A stretch of DNA of 64,000 nucleotides from Leuconostoc suionicum (GTDB lineage: Bacteria > Bacillota > Bacilli > Lactobacillales > Lactobacillaceae), in assembly GCF_001891125.1 (NCBI RefSeq), contig NZ_CP015247.1, forward strand, positions 700,501 through 764,500, written 5' to 3'. The notes below the pieces were generated by a model. That model searched no databases, was not told the origin of the DNA, and saw only the letters and a list, made by a program, of their open reading frames with translations. Shown one piece after another: positions 51,049-59,701 of the stretch. The translations under genes were made by a program, and so were the position numbers. Position 1 is the stretch's first letter; each line of letters begins with the position of its first letter.

Positions 51049-52011
51049 ATGAAAAAAATTTTAGTTTTGCATACCGGTGGTACAATTTCTATGCATGAAG
51101 ATGCTGATGGCGATGTAGAAACAGGAGCTGAAAATCCTTTAGTTCAAGCGAAGGTTACCTTTCCAAATATCGAACTAGAAGTTGAAAACATTTTTAATTT
51201 ACCAAGCGAGCATATTGGTCCGTCTCACATGCTACAGTTACAAAAACGTATCTCTGAAGCCAAAAATGATTTTGATGGTGTTGTCATTACTCATGGTACT
51301 GATACCTTGGAAGAAACAGCATTCTTTCTGGACAGCACATTAAAAGTTTCGTTTCCTATTGTTATAACGGGAGCAATGCGTTCATCCAATGAACTTGGTT
51401 CAGATGGTTTGTACAATTATCAATCCGCGCTACGTGTTGCGGCAGATGATACATCCAAAAACCGTGGTGTGATAGTTGTGATGAATGATGAAATACATGC
51501 CGCTCGATTTGTAACTAAAACACACACTACTAATGTGGCAACGTTTGCGTCACCACTTAGTGGCACGATGGGGCTACTAACGAAACGACAAATTATTTAT
51601 TTTTATGATCTGCCACAACGAGAAGTATTATCAGATGTGGATATTAACAAAAATATCCCTGTTTTAAAGGCGTATGCTGGCATGGATGGCCAATTATTGA
51701 AACTTTTGGCTGATGCTAATATTGACGGCATCATTATTGAAGCACTTGGCGCTGGTAATTTATCTCGTGAAGCAGCTCGCGGAGTAGAATATTTATTAGC
51801 AAAAAATACGCCAGTGGTCATTGTTTCAAGAAGCTTCAATGGTGTTGCCGCACCAGTATACGATTATTTAGGTGGTGGCGTTCAATTAGAGAAATCTGGC
51901 GCAATATTTGCGTCCAGTATTAATGGACCTAAAGCGCGATTAAAGCTGTTAATCGGACTATCAAACAATTTAAGTAAAGAACATCTGGAAACGTATTTAC
52001 ATGGTATTTAA
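51049..52011 (+). CDS. L-asparaginase
   Basis: Hydrolyses L-asparagine to aspartate and ammonia. The 320 residues contain both catalytic Thr motifs, HTGGTISM (about 7-14) and THGTDTLEETAFFLD, plus the AMRSSNELGSDG loop. No signal peptide, so cytosolic (type I-like). Ammonia and aspartate link loosely to amtB and the aspartate-family genes nearby, but no co-regulation is evident. AAGGAA precedes the ATG. Confidence 0.9.
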   Translation: MKKILVLHTGGTISMHEDADGDVETGAENPLVQAKVTFPNIELEVENIFNLPSEHIGPSHMLQLQKRISEAKNDFDGVVITHGTDTLEETAFFLDSTLKVSFPIVITGAMRSSNELGSDGLYNYQSALRVAADDTSKNRGVIVVMNDEIHAARFVTKTHTTNVATFASPLSGTMGLLTKRQIIYFYDLPQREVLSDVDINKNIPVLKAYAGMDGQLLKLLADANIDGIIIEALGAGNLSREAARGVEYLLAKNTPVVIVSRSFNGVAAPVYDYLGGGVQLEKSGAIFASSINGPKARLKLLIGLSNNLSKEHLETYLHGI

Positions 52012-52017
52012 CACACT

Positions 52018-52569
52018 ATGAAAAAAATCTATTTCGTGCGTCATAGCATCCGTGATGCTAAAATTAAAGATGATTATTCGGCACCATTAACGGCAGAAGG
52101 GAAGCAATTGGCCGATGATTTGGTGGGTTATTTTGTAGACAAAAATATTAAGGCTATCTATTCATCACCTTATCAGCGTGCGTTGCAGACTATTGAACCA
52201 ACAGCAAACACACTGGGTATAGAAATTAATTTGAATGCCGCATTGCGCGAACGGCAAACTAATGACCAAATAGATTGGCAAAATCATTTAGAAAAGCTGT
52301 GGCAAAATTTTGATTTTAAAACAGATGGAGAAGAATCTTTATCAACTGTGCAACAAAGAATGAAAACAGCTTTTTATCATATTATTGATGAATCTTCTGG
52401 TGAAATAATTATTACAAGTCACGGGACGGCATTAAGTTTATTGTTCCACTACTTAACAAATGGTCATTTCAATTTTATGGACTGGCAAAAAATGAAAATG
52501 CCGGATGTATATATTGGCTTATTTGATCAAAATAATCAATGCATCAGTTTAACAAAAGAAGCGTATTAA
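52018..52569 (+). CDS. Histidine phosphatase family protein
   Basis: 183-residue phosphoglycerate-mutase-like phosphatase of unknown substrate. The catalytic His is in FVRHSIRD (the usual RHG reads RHS), followed by LTAEGKQLA, SSPYQRALQT with the second Arg, and ITSHGTALS with the second His. It follows the asparaginase gene by 6 bases, so it is probably co-transcribed. Ends at a strong terminator. Confidence 0.83.
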   Translation: MKKIYFVRHSIRDAKIKDDYSAPLTAEGKQLADDLVGYFVDKNIKAIYSSPYQRALQTIEPTANTLGIEINLNAALRERQTNDQIDWQNHLEKLWQNFDFKTDGEESLSTVQQRMKTAFYHIIDESSGEIIITSHGTALSLLFHYLTNGHFNFMDWQKMKMPDVYIGLFDQNNQCISLTKEAY

Positions 52570-52596
52570 CTTAATAGTTAATACGCTTCTTTTTAA
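52554..52596. terminator. Terminator between the phosphatase gene and lysC
   Basis: 17-bp perfect stem (52554-52570 with 52577-52593), 6-base loop, T-run. The phosphatase stop lies in the stem; lysC ends 3-6 bases beyond, so it serves both convergent genes. Confidence 0.92.
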
Positions 52597-52598
52597 TG

Positions 52599-53954
52599 TC
52601 ATTTAAAAATATTTGTATAGATTGCTTCTACAGCACTATCAGATAAGTCAGGCTGAATTCCTAACATAATCGAAATTTCGCTGGCTCCTTGGTTAACCAT
52701 TTGTAAACTGATATTACGCTCCTTAAGGGGCGCAACAATCTCTGTCAAGGCGCCGACACGATTACGCATTCCTTCACCAACAACCATAATAATACCGTAG
52801 CTTGGAATCCACTTTAATGTATCAGGTTTAATTTCAGCAGCAATATCGCTTAACATGTTATCAACTTGCTCTTGCGTTAACATTGTTTTATCAAAAATAA
52901 TTGTCAAATCATCAATACCAGAAGGCATATGTTCGTAAGAAATATTGTGACGCTTCAAAATTTCAAGAATACGAAGAGTAAAACCAACTTGCTTATTCAA
53001 TAAGTACCGATGTAAGTATAAGGCAGCAAAACGGTTGGAGTTAGCAATACCAGTTACAGGACGTGTTTGCTGAACTTCCGTAGGTGGAACAATAAATGTT
53101 CCAGGGGCATCGGGATCGTTGGTATTTTTGATGTTTATTCGAATACCACCTTGAATGGCTGGAATAATGGCTTCATCATGGAATACAGCAAAACCAGCAT
53201 AAGACAACTCGCGCATTTCATCATATGTCATTTGTTGGATCGCTGCTGGATGTTCGACAATCGAAGGATTAACAGCGTAGATGGCGCTGACATCGGTAAA
53301 GTTTTCATATAAATCAGCTCGTAGTCCGCGCGCCATAATGGCACCAGTTATGTCTGAACCACCACGTGAAAATGTAGCCATATCGCCACTTCTGGTATAG
53401 CCAAAGAAGCCAGGGACAATGAGTCGTTCAGAAGTTGACAGATCTAACTCGCCGATTGTGGTATAAGAAGCGGTATCAAATGTTGCTGATCGCGCATTAT
53501 CATTTACGAGCAAACCAATTTCTTTAGGATCCACAAAACGAGCTGGCATACCTAAGTGGTTAAAGATTTTAGCGATCAATTGCGCATTTAAATATTCGCC
53601 GTGAGCAGCGAATGCTGCATATAAATAATCAAATGATCGATAATGTTTTCTTGCTAGATGTTCAATTTGTTCGTCTAGGTCAGCTAGTTCATAATCTGGT
53701 AACTCAAAGAATTCACCAATAGAGTGATAGCGATGTTTAATCGTTTCAATAATTTCAGTGGTATCTTCGTCTGCAAGCGTAGCTTGCGCGTATGATAACA
53801 ATAAATCGGTCACTTTCCGATCATCTTTGAATCGTTTACCGGGTGCTGAAACAACAACAACTTTTCGATCATCATCAGCACGAATGATATCGTAGACGCG
53901 TTGCAATTGTTGACCGTTAGCTAGTGAAGAACCACCAAATTTTGTAACTTTCAT
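52599..53954 (-). CDS. lysC: Aspartate kinase
   Basis: Phosphorylates aspartate, first step to threonine (and lysine or methionine). The 451 residues show KFGGSSLA at the N-terminus, FSRGGSDITGAI, and a C-terminal pair of ACT domains (about 300-450, with VVGEGMRNRVG and MVNQGASEISI) for feedback by an amino acid. It is the last gene of hom-thrB-lysC. Its ribosome site AGGAG overlaps the thrB stop, 28 bases from the ATG, and the whole spacer folds as a hairpin. Confidence 0.93.
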   Translation of the reverse strand: MKVTKFGGSSLANGQQLQRVYDIIRADDDRKVVVVSAPGKRFKDDRKVTDLLLSYAQATLADEDTTEIIETIKHRYHSIGEFFELPDYELADLDEQIEHLARKHYRSFDYLYAAFAAHGEYLNAQLIAKIFNHLGMPARFVDPKEIGLLVNDNARSATFDTASYTTIGELDLSTSERLIVPGFFGYTRSGDMATFSRGGSDITGAIMARGLRADLYENFTDVSAIYAVNPSIVEHPAAIQQMTYDEMRELSYAGFAVFHDEAIIPAIQGGIRINIKNTNDPDAPGTFIVPPTEVQQTRPVTGIANSNRFAALYLHRYLLNKQVGFTLRILEILKRHNISYEHMPSGIDDLTIIFDKTMLTQEQVDNMLSDIAAEIKPDTLKWIPSYGIIMVVGEGMRNRVGALTEIVAPLKERNISLQMVNQGASEISIMLGIQPDLSDSAVEAIYTNIFK

Positions 53955-53987
53955 AATATGTAAGTGCTAGGAAGCACATATTCTCCT
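53955..53987 (-). promoter_or_regulatory. Hairpin between the lysC ribosome site and start codon
   Basis: AGGAG (minus, 53987-53983) overlaps the thrB stop. The next 28 bases form AATATGT/ACATATT (53976-53982 with 53955-53961) plus an inner GCT/AGC helix. The ATG follows directly. It could bring the site next to the start or hold lysC translation down. Confidence 0.5.
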
Positions 53988-54864
53988 AATTGTTTTTTGT
54001 AATTTGTAAACCAGTATAATCTGGTTCTAGTAATAATAGTTTCCCTGGTAAAGCCATGTTTGTCAATGCTTTTAATAACTTAGTTGCATTATCTTTTGAT
54101 ACGAGGGTGATAACAGTCGGACCCGCACCAGAAAGATAGGTGCCGACGATTTCTAGTTGATGGGCTGTATCACGAATAATTTTTAGGTGTGGTGCTAAAT
54201 GAGCACGAGCCTGTTCATGAAACTGGTCCTTTTCAATTAAGACACGAGCTGTATTGAAATCACCAGCGTTCAATGCTGCGGTTAAGGTATTACTGATTGC
54301 ACTGGCAGCAACACTATCTTTAAATGTCATCTTAGCAGGCAATGCATTACGTGCTTCAGTTGTGAGCAGTTCATAATTCGGAATGAAGGTTATGAAATTA
54401 ATGTCTTTTGGTAAACTCAACGGTGCATGATAGACTTGATTGCCATCGTAAAAGGCTGCTACACTACCTCCAAGTAACGCAGGAGCAACATTATCTGGAT
54501 GACCTTCTAAAGCCGTTGCTTGCTTCAATAAAGCGTCATTACTCAATCGCAGATCGGCCAGAACGTTGGCCATTGCTAGACCAGCCAACAGCGCAGACGA
54601 TGATGAACCCAGTCCGCGTGCAAGTGGGATATCAGATTTCACAACGATACGATGAGGGGTCAAGTTTGGGTCTAATAACAGTGCTGTTTTGACGATGAAG
54701 TTGTTAACATCGCTGGGCATATTTGCACCGTAATCATGAATCACTTGCCATTCGGATGTTTCTTCATACACTTCTAAGGTTAAATATAGTTTTAAGGCCA
54801 CGCCAAGAGAATCAAAGCCAGGTCCAATATTGGCGCTAGTAGCTGGAACAGTTATTTTAATCAT
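53986..54864 (-). CDS. thrB: Homoserine kinase
   Basis: GHMP kinase making O-phosphohomoserine. The 292 residues have VPATSANIGPGFDSLG, the ATP loop PLARGLGSSSSALLAGLAMA and the late YLSGAGPTVI. Starts at the ATGA overlap with hom and is complete. Operon position gives the role with high certainty. Confidence 0.95.
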   Translation of the reverse strand: MIKITVPATSANIGPGFDSLGVALKLYLTLEVYEETSEWQVIHDYGANMPSDVNNFIVKTALLLDPNLTPHRIVVKSDIPLARGLGSSSSALLAGLAMANVLADLRLSNDALLKQATALEGHPDNVAPALLGGSVAAFYDGNQVYHAPLSLPKDINFITFIPNYELLTTEARNALPAKMTFKDSVAASAISNTLTAALNAGDFNTARVLIEKDQFHEQARAHLAPHLKIIRDTAHQLEIVGTYLSGAGPTVITLVSKDNATKLLKALTNMALPGKLLLLEPDYTGLQITKNN

Positions 54865-56138
54865 GAGAAAATTTTATACTCCGCTGCTAAATTAATGCCA
54901 TCAGCATTTCGGATTGTTGTACGAATAACATTGAGCTGCGCATCAGAAGCAGCGTGTGTTAGAGCAACTAATCGAGCAAATCCATTTTTTGCGGGGGTTT
55001 GCTTTAAATCAGTAAAACTTATTTTTGCGGAAGCAAACATACCGGTTACGGAATACATTGCTCCTGGCGTGTCAGCTACTTCTACAACAATAAAACGTCT
55101 TGCCACGCGCTGTGAAGGTTTAGCTAAATCTAGGTCTTGATTAAAAGTATTAAATGGTCTTCCTGGAGTATTCAGCGCTAAATTGGTAGCGACATTTGTT
55201 AAATCACTTAATACCGAATTAGCAGTAGGCATTTCACCAGCGCCCGGACCATATAACATCACTTCACCAACAGACTCACCATTAACTAAAACGGCATTGT
55301 TTTCATTGTTAACGGTCGCTAAGGGATGATTGAATGAAACAAGGTGAGGGGCAACTTCAATACTGAGTGCATCGCCAACTCTTTGGGCAACACCAAGCAA
55401 TTTGATTGCGTAGCCAAAACCATGTGCATCATTGATATCCGAATCTGTTAGGTTGGCAATGCCAGTAACAGTTACGTCATCCATAACAGGTTGCACACCA
55501 AATGAAAAGTTAGATAAAATAATTAACTTATATGCTGCGTCGAAACCTTCCACGTCATTTGTGGGGTCGGATTCAGCAAAACCTTTGTCTTGAGCTAATT
55601 TAAGTGCTTCTGCGTAGGTTAAACCATTGGCAGCCATTTGCGTTAGAATAAAATTACTTGTGCCGTTAATGATGCCGGCGACACGTGAAATCTCATCTGC
55701 TGTAAAACTGCTTGAAAGCGTGCGCAAAATAGGCACTCCACCGGCAACGGCAGCTTCATAATATAAATCAACACCATTCTGGTTGGCTAATTCAGCTAGC
55801 TCTTGTCCACGACTTGCGATTAAATCTTTGTTTGCCGTGACAACATGTTTTTTTGCCATAAGTGCGCGTTTGATAATATCGTATGCATAATCAACTCCAC
55901 CCATGACTTCTACTACAATTTGTATGTCATCGTTACTTAAAATATCCTCAGGATTATCAGTAATTGGAAAATCTTGTGTGAAGCCTGTGCGCGGTTTATT
56001 AAGATTATGTACGACAGCATGACGTACGACCAAATGAGATCCCGTGCGTTGGGTAATTTGATTAGCGTTTTGTTGTAATATTTTTACGACACCACTACCA
56101 ACTGTGCCGAGACCAAAAAGTCCGATGCCTATTTCCAT
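54861..56138 (-). CDS. hom: Homoserine dehydrogenase
   Basis: Reduces aspartate semialdehyde to homoserine. The 425 residues have the NAD(P) motif GLFGLGTVGSGVV (7-19), VTANKDLIA, the GGVPILRT and GTSNFIL catalytic blocks, and a C-terminal ACT domain (about 350-425) for feedback. AAGGGAA lies 8 bases before the ATG. First gene of the minus-strand operon, diverging from thrC across an AT-rich 124-base gap. Confidence 0.95.
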   Translation of the reverse strand: MEIGIGLFGLGTVGSGVVKILQQNANQITQRTGSHLVVRHAVVHNLNKPRTGFTQDFPITDNPEDILSNDDIQIVVEVMGGVDYAYDIIKRALMAKKHVVTANKDLIASRGQELAELANQNGVDLYYEAAVAGGVPILRTLSSSFTADEISRVAGIINGTSNFILTQMAANGLTYAEALKLAQDKGFAESDPTNDVEGFDAAYKLIILSNFSFGVQPVMDDVTVTGIANLTDSDINDAHGFGYAIKLLGVAQRVGDALSIEVAPHLVSFNHPLATVNNENNAVLVNGESVGEVMLYGPGAGEMPTANSVLSDLTNVATNLALNTPGRPFNTFNQDLDLAKPSQRVARRFIVVEVADTPGAMYSVTGMFASAKISFTDLKQTPAKNGFARLVALTHAASDAQLNVIRTTIRNADGINLAAEYKIFS

Positions 56139-56220
56139 GTGATATTCCCTTTTATTTTGAGTATTTTATATATCTTCTTCTTATGATTTTATCATTATAA
56201 TATCTAAAAATAAACAAATT

Positions 56221-56229
56221 TGTTATAAT
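56221..56229 (+). promoter_or_regulatory. Extended -10 promoter of thrC
   Basis: TGTTATAAT at 56221-56229 with no good -35. On the minus strand a TATAAT (56199-56194) is a candidate for hom. No operator or T-box was seen in the 56139-56262 gap. Confidence 0.55.
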
Positions 56230-56262
56230 TGGATAAATTATAAAAAAAGGAATATATTCATC

Positions 56263-57720
56263 ATGAATTATGTATCAACACGTGGACAAGCACCTGCGGT
56301 TACTTCCAGTCAAGCAATTATAAACGGCATTGCACCAGATGGTGGGCTCTATGTTCCAGAAACGTGGCCTAAATTAAAATTAGATTGGAAAAATCTAAGC
56401 CAACAAAGTTATCAAGAAATCGCCACACAAGTCTTTGACGCTTTTTTTGATGATTTTACTGTGGAGGAAATTGACTATGTCATTTCAAAGTCATATGGTA
56501 ATCAATGGGATTCCAAAAATATTGTAATGCTACACGATGAAGGCAGTCTTCATTATATTGAGCTCTTTCACGGACCAACACTGGCATTTAAAGATGTCGC
56601 TTTGCAAGCCTTACCACATTTACTCACAACAGCTGCTAAAAAACAATCTTTACAAGATAAAATTGTTATTTTAACAGCAACATCAGGCGATACGGGAACT
56701 GCAGCAATGAGTGGGTTTGCAAATGTCGAAAACACTGAAATTGTTGTCTTCTATCCAGAAGTAGGAGTCAGCGATATTCAGCGTCAACAAATGCAAACGG
56801 AAGAAGGACGTAATGCGCATGTTACATCAATTACTGGTAATTTTGATGATGCGCAAAAAGCTGTAAAGTCTATTCTGAGTGACGAATCTTTAATTAAAGA
56901 GCTCGCAGAAAAAGGCATGCGCTTTTCATCGGCTAATTCAATTAATATTGGTCGCTTGGTACCGCAAATTGTCTATTACATCTATTCCTACGCCCAGTTG
57001 GTGAAGAATGGTCAAGTAAAATCAGGTGAAGAAATTGATATTGTTGTTCCAACTGGTAATTTTGGGAATGTATTGGCTTCTTATTATGCTAGCCAACTTG
57101 GTTTGCCAGTGCATCAATTTGTCGTTGCATCAGATGAAAACAATGTGTTAACAGATTTCTTTAATACTGGTGAATATAATCGTCACCGCGACTTTAAAGT
57201 AACTAATTCACCAGCTATGGATATTTTGGTATCTAGCAACTTGGAACGTTTGTTATATTTTGCTAGTGATCGTAATTCAGAAGAGGTCAGTCAATATATG
57301 ACTTCGTTATCTAAAAATGGCAAGTATACATTAACAGAATCAACGCGGAAAAATCTCCAGAAATTCACAGCTAAATTTGCAACACAAACTCAAGTTGTAG
57401 AAACAATAAAGAATGTATATCAGGAAACAGGTTATTTAATCGATCCACATACTGCAGTTGCTAGGTTTGTTTACGAGTCTGATAATTTGCAAACGTTACT
57501 TGCAGCTACTGCTAGTCCATACAAGTTCCCTCAAACTGTTTTGTCAGCCTTGAATGAAATAACAGTTGGCGGTGCAAAAGACTTAGAAAAATTGGCTGAG
57601 CAAACAAATACAAGTGTTCCAAAACAAGTTGCAACATTATTTGATAAAGATATTTTGCATACTAAAATTATTGATCCTACAACAATTCTGCAGTCTCTTA
57701 AAGACGAACTTTCATTGTGA
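56263..57720 (+). CDS. thrC: Threonine synthase
   Basis: PLP enzyme converting O-phosphohomoserine to threonine. The 485 residues are of the long (fungal/Gram-negative-like) type. It shows YVSTRGQAP at the N-terminus, the PLP lysine in LAFKDVALQ, TSGDTGTAAMSG, and VPTGNFGNVLAS. AAAGGAA is upstream of the ATG. Divergent to hom-thrB-lysC, completing the aspartate-to-threonine route apart from aspartate semialdehyde dehydrogenase, which is not in the window. Confidence 0.95.
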   Translation: MNYVSTRGQAPAVTSSQAIINGIAPDGGLYVPETWPKLKLDWKNLSQQSYQEIATQVFDAFFDDFTVEEIDYVISKSYGNQWDSKNIVMLHDEGSLHYIELFHGPTLAFKDVALQALPHLLTTAAKKQSLQDKIVILTATSGDTGTAAMSGFANVENTEIVVFYPEVGVSDIQRQQMQTEEGRNAHVTSITGNFDDAQKAVKSILSDESLIKELAEKGMRFSSANSINIGRLVPQIVYYIYSYAQLVKNGQVKSGEEIDIVVPTGNFGNVLASYYASQLGLPVHQFVVASDENNVLTDFFNTGEYNRHRDFKVTNSPAMDILVSSNLERLLYFASDRNSEEVSQYMTSLSKNGKYTLTESTRKNLQKFTAKFATQTQVVETIKNVYQETGYLIDPHTAVARFVYESDNLQTLLAATASPYKFPQTVLSALNEITVGGAKDLEKLAEQTNTSVPKQVATLFDKDILHTKIIDPTTILQSLKDELSL

Positions 57721-57781
57721 GTTTGTGGTTATTGTTTAGCACATTATGTTTTTTTTGATTCAAATAGTGCCTTTTTTAATG

Positions 57782-57787
57782 TATAAT
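57782..57787 (+). promoter_or_regulatory. -10 box of glyA
   Basis: TATAAT 28 bases before the glyA ATG, preceded by TG with no spacer base. TTGATT (57755-57760) is 21 bases away, too far for a standard -35. AAGGAGAA (57803-57810) is the ribosome site. Confidence 0.5.
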
Positions 57788-57814
57788 TAGGCTATATCAA
57801 CCAAGGAGAATCAA

Positions 57815-59047
57815 ATGTCATATAAAGAATTAGATCCTATTGTCTGGAGTGCTATTCAACAGGAAGGTGCACGCCAAAACCGCACAATCGAGCTGATTGC
57901 CTCTGAAAACTTTACATCAAGAGCTGTACGCGCTGCACAAGGTTCGGTTTTAACCAATAAATATGCAGAAGGCTATCCATATAAACGTTATTATGGTGGA
58001 ACTGAATATGTTGATGTTATTGAACAAGTAGCAATCGATCGTTTGAAGGCACTTTTTGGTGCAGAATATGCTAACGTTCAACCACATTCTGGATCTCAAG
58101 CAAATGCTGCTGCCTATATGGCCTTTTTGAAGCCAGGTGATAAAATATTAGGTATGAGCCTTGACGCCGGTGGACATTTGACACATGGAGCTAAAGTGAG
58201 TTTTTCTGGTAAGGTTTATGAATCACATACTTATGGATTAGATTCTGAAACAGAAACATTAGATTATGAAGCAATTGCCGAACAAGCTCGTGAAGTAAAG
58301 CCACAAATGATTGTGGCCGGTGCCTCTGCATATTCACGAATTATTGATTTTGATAAGTTCCGTGAGATTGCTGACGAAGTGGGTGCCTACTTAATGGTTG
58401 ATATGGCACACATTGCTGGCCTGGTGGCTGCTGGATTACATCCTAATCCAGTAGGAATTGCAGATGTTGTGACATCAACAACTCATAAAACGTTGCGTGG
58501 ACCACGTGGTGGGGTTATTTTGTCACAAGAAAAATACGCTAAACAACTTAATTCAGCCATTTTCCCAGGTTCGCAGGGTGGTCCATTAGAACACGTTATC
58601 GCAGGTAAAGCAATTGCTTTTGGTGAGGCCTTGCAACCGGAATTCAAGGATTACGCAAAACAAGTTATTAAAAATGCACAAGCAATGGCAAAAGTTTTCA
58701 ACAATACTGATGACATTCGTGTTGTAGCTGGTGGAACAGATAATCATCTGTTTAATTTGGATTTAACTAAAACTGCCTTAAATGGTAAACAAACACAAGA
58801 ATTACTGGATACAGTTTCGATTACCACAAACAAAGAAGCTTTACCTAATGAACAATTGAGTCCATTTGTAACTTCAGGCATTCGTATTGGAACTGCAGCC
58901 ATAACAACTCGTGGTTTTGATGAAGTTGATGCAAGTCGAGTGGCTGAATTAATTGTCACAGCAATTCACAACTATGATGACGAAAAAGTACTTAAGCAAG
59001 TGAAACGCGATGCTGAAGCATTAGCGATGATTCATTTGTTTGATTGA
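57815..59047 (+). CDS. glyA: Serine hydroxymethyltransferase
   Basis: PLP enzyme interconverting serine and glycine with tetrahydrofolate. The 410 residues have [28 protein letters not shown], the PLP lysine in [13 protein letters not shown] and VTSGIRIGT. Complete, with normal start. With folC, dfrA and fau it makes up part of the one-carbon pathway within this window. Confidence 0.96.
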   Translation: MSYKELDPIVWSAIQQEGARQNRTIELIASENFTSRAVRAAQGSVLTNKYAEGYPYKRYYGGTEYVDVIEQVAIDRLKALFGAEYANVQPHSGSQANAAAYMAFLKPGDKILGMSLDAGGHLTHGAKVSFSGKVYESHTYGLDSETETLDYEAIAEQAREVKPQMIVAGASAYSRIIDFDKFREIADEVGAYLMVDMAHIAGLVAAGLHPNPVGIADVVTSTTHKTLRGPRGGVILSQEKYAKQLNSAIFPGSQGGPLEHVIAGKAIAFGEALQPEFKDYAKQVIKNAQAMAKVFNNTDDIRVVAGGTDNHLFNLDLTKTALNGKQTQELLDTVSITTNKEALPNEQLSPFVTSGIRIGTAAITTRGFDEVDASRVAELIVTAIHNYDDEKVLKQVKRDAEALAMIHLFD

Positions 59048-59051
59048 TTTA

Positions 59052-59077
59052 AAAGCTGGCTATGCCGGCTTTTTTGG
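59052..59077 (+). terminator. glyA terminator
   Basis: 9-bp stem AAAGCTGGC (59052-59060) with GCCGGCTTT (59064-59072), one G-T pair, 3-base loop TAT, then TTT. The next gene starts 12 bases after the stem. Confidence 0.85.
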
Positions 59078-59084
59078 TAAAAAA

Positions 59085-59624
59085 ATGTATACAAAAAAAG
59101 AACTAAGACAGCAACAAAAAGTGGCATTAATGACTGAACCTGCTTCAAAACGTGAATTTGAAGAGAAAAAGCTCTATGAATTACTTTTTAAAAAAACAGA
59201 GTGGCAGACAGCTCAAACAATAGCAACTACACTGAGTACAGATTTTGAGTTAAATACGATGCCTATTATTGCTGAGGCTTGGGAGGAAAAGAAACGAGTT
59301 GTAGTACCAAAAATTATTAATCATCAAATGATATTTGTGGAAATTGATTCGAAAACACGTTATCAAGTTGGAAAGTTAAATATCAAAGAACCAATAAATA
59401 ATAGTTCTCATCCCATTCAAGATATCGACTTAGTTATCGTTCCTGGATTAGCTTTTACAAAAAAGGGGCAACGACTAGGATTTGGAGCAGGCTATTATGA
59501 CAAATTTTTGCAGCAGTACTCAGGAAAAACCGTAAGCTTAGCGTTGACTACTCAGCTCGTTGATGATTTGCCAATAGAAGTACATGATCAAGTAGTTCAA
59601 ATGGTGATCAGTTTGTCGGAATGA
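59085..59624 (+). CDS. 5-Formyltetrahydrofolate cyclo-ligase
   Basis: Converts 5-formyl-THF to 5,10-methenyl-THF with ATP. The 179 residues show the N-terminal KKELRQQ, an ATP-binding VIVPGLAFTKKGQRLGFGAGYYDKFL block (about 129-154) and LALTTQLVDDLP. Start taken at ATG 59085 (MYTKKELRQQQ); the same frame runs back to a TTG at 59040 through the glyA terminator. The ribosome site is poor (TGGTAAAAA), so expression is likely low. Confidence 0.9.
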   Translation: MYTKKELRQQQKVALMTEPASKREFEEKKLYELLFKKTEWQTAQTIATTLSTDFELNTMPIIAEAWEEKKRVVVPKIINHQMIFVEIDSKTRYQVGKLNIKEPINNSSHPIQDIDLVIVPGLAFTKKGQRLGFGAGYYDKFLQQYSGKTVSLALTTQLVDDLPIEVHDQVVQMVISLSE

Positions 59625-59672
59625 TAGTTTTTTATTCATTTAGTATAGTTGCGTTGATCTCTACTTTTTGTT

Positions 59673-59693
59673 AACCTTTTATAAAAAGAGGTT
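59673..59693 (+). promoter_or_regulatory. Hairpin holding the ribosome site of the acyl-CoA synthetase gene
   Basis: AACCTTTT (59673-59680) pairs with AAGAGGTT (59686-59693) with one G-T pair and a 5-base loop. The GAGG ribosome site (59688-59691) lies in the 3' arm, 10 bases before ATG 59702. A TTGCGT at 59649 could be a -35, but no good -10 fits. Confidence 0.5.
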
Positions 59694-59701
59694 GACAAAA
59701 A

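Noticed and set aside
59040-59084. TTG start for the formyl-THF cyclo-ligase
   Set aside because: The extension would read through the glyA terminator stem and has no family similarity or ribosome site.
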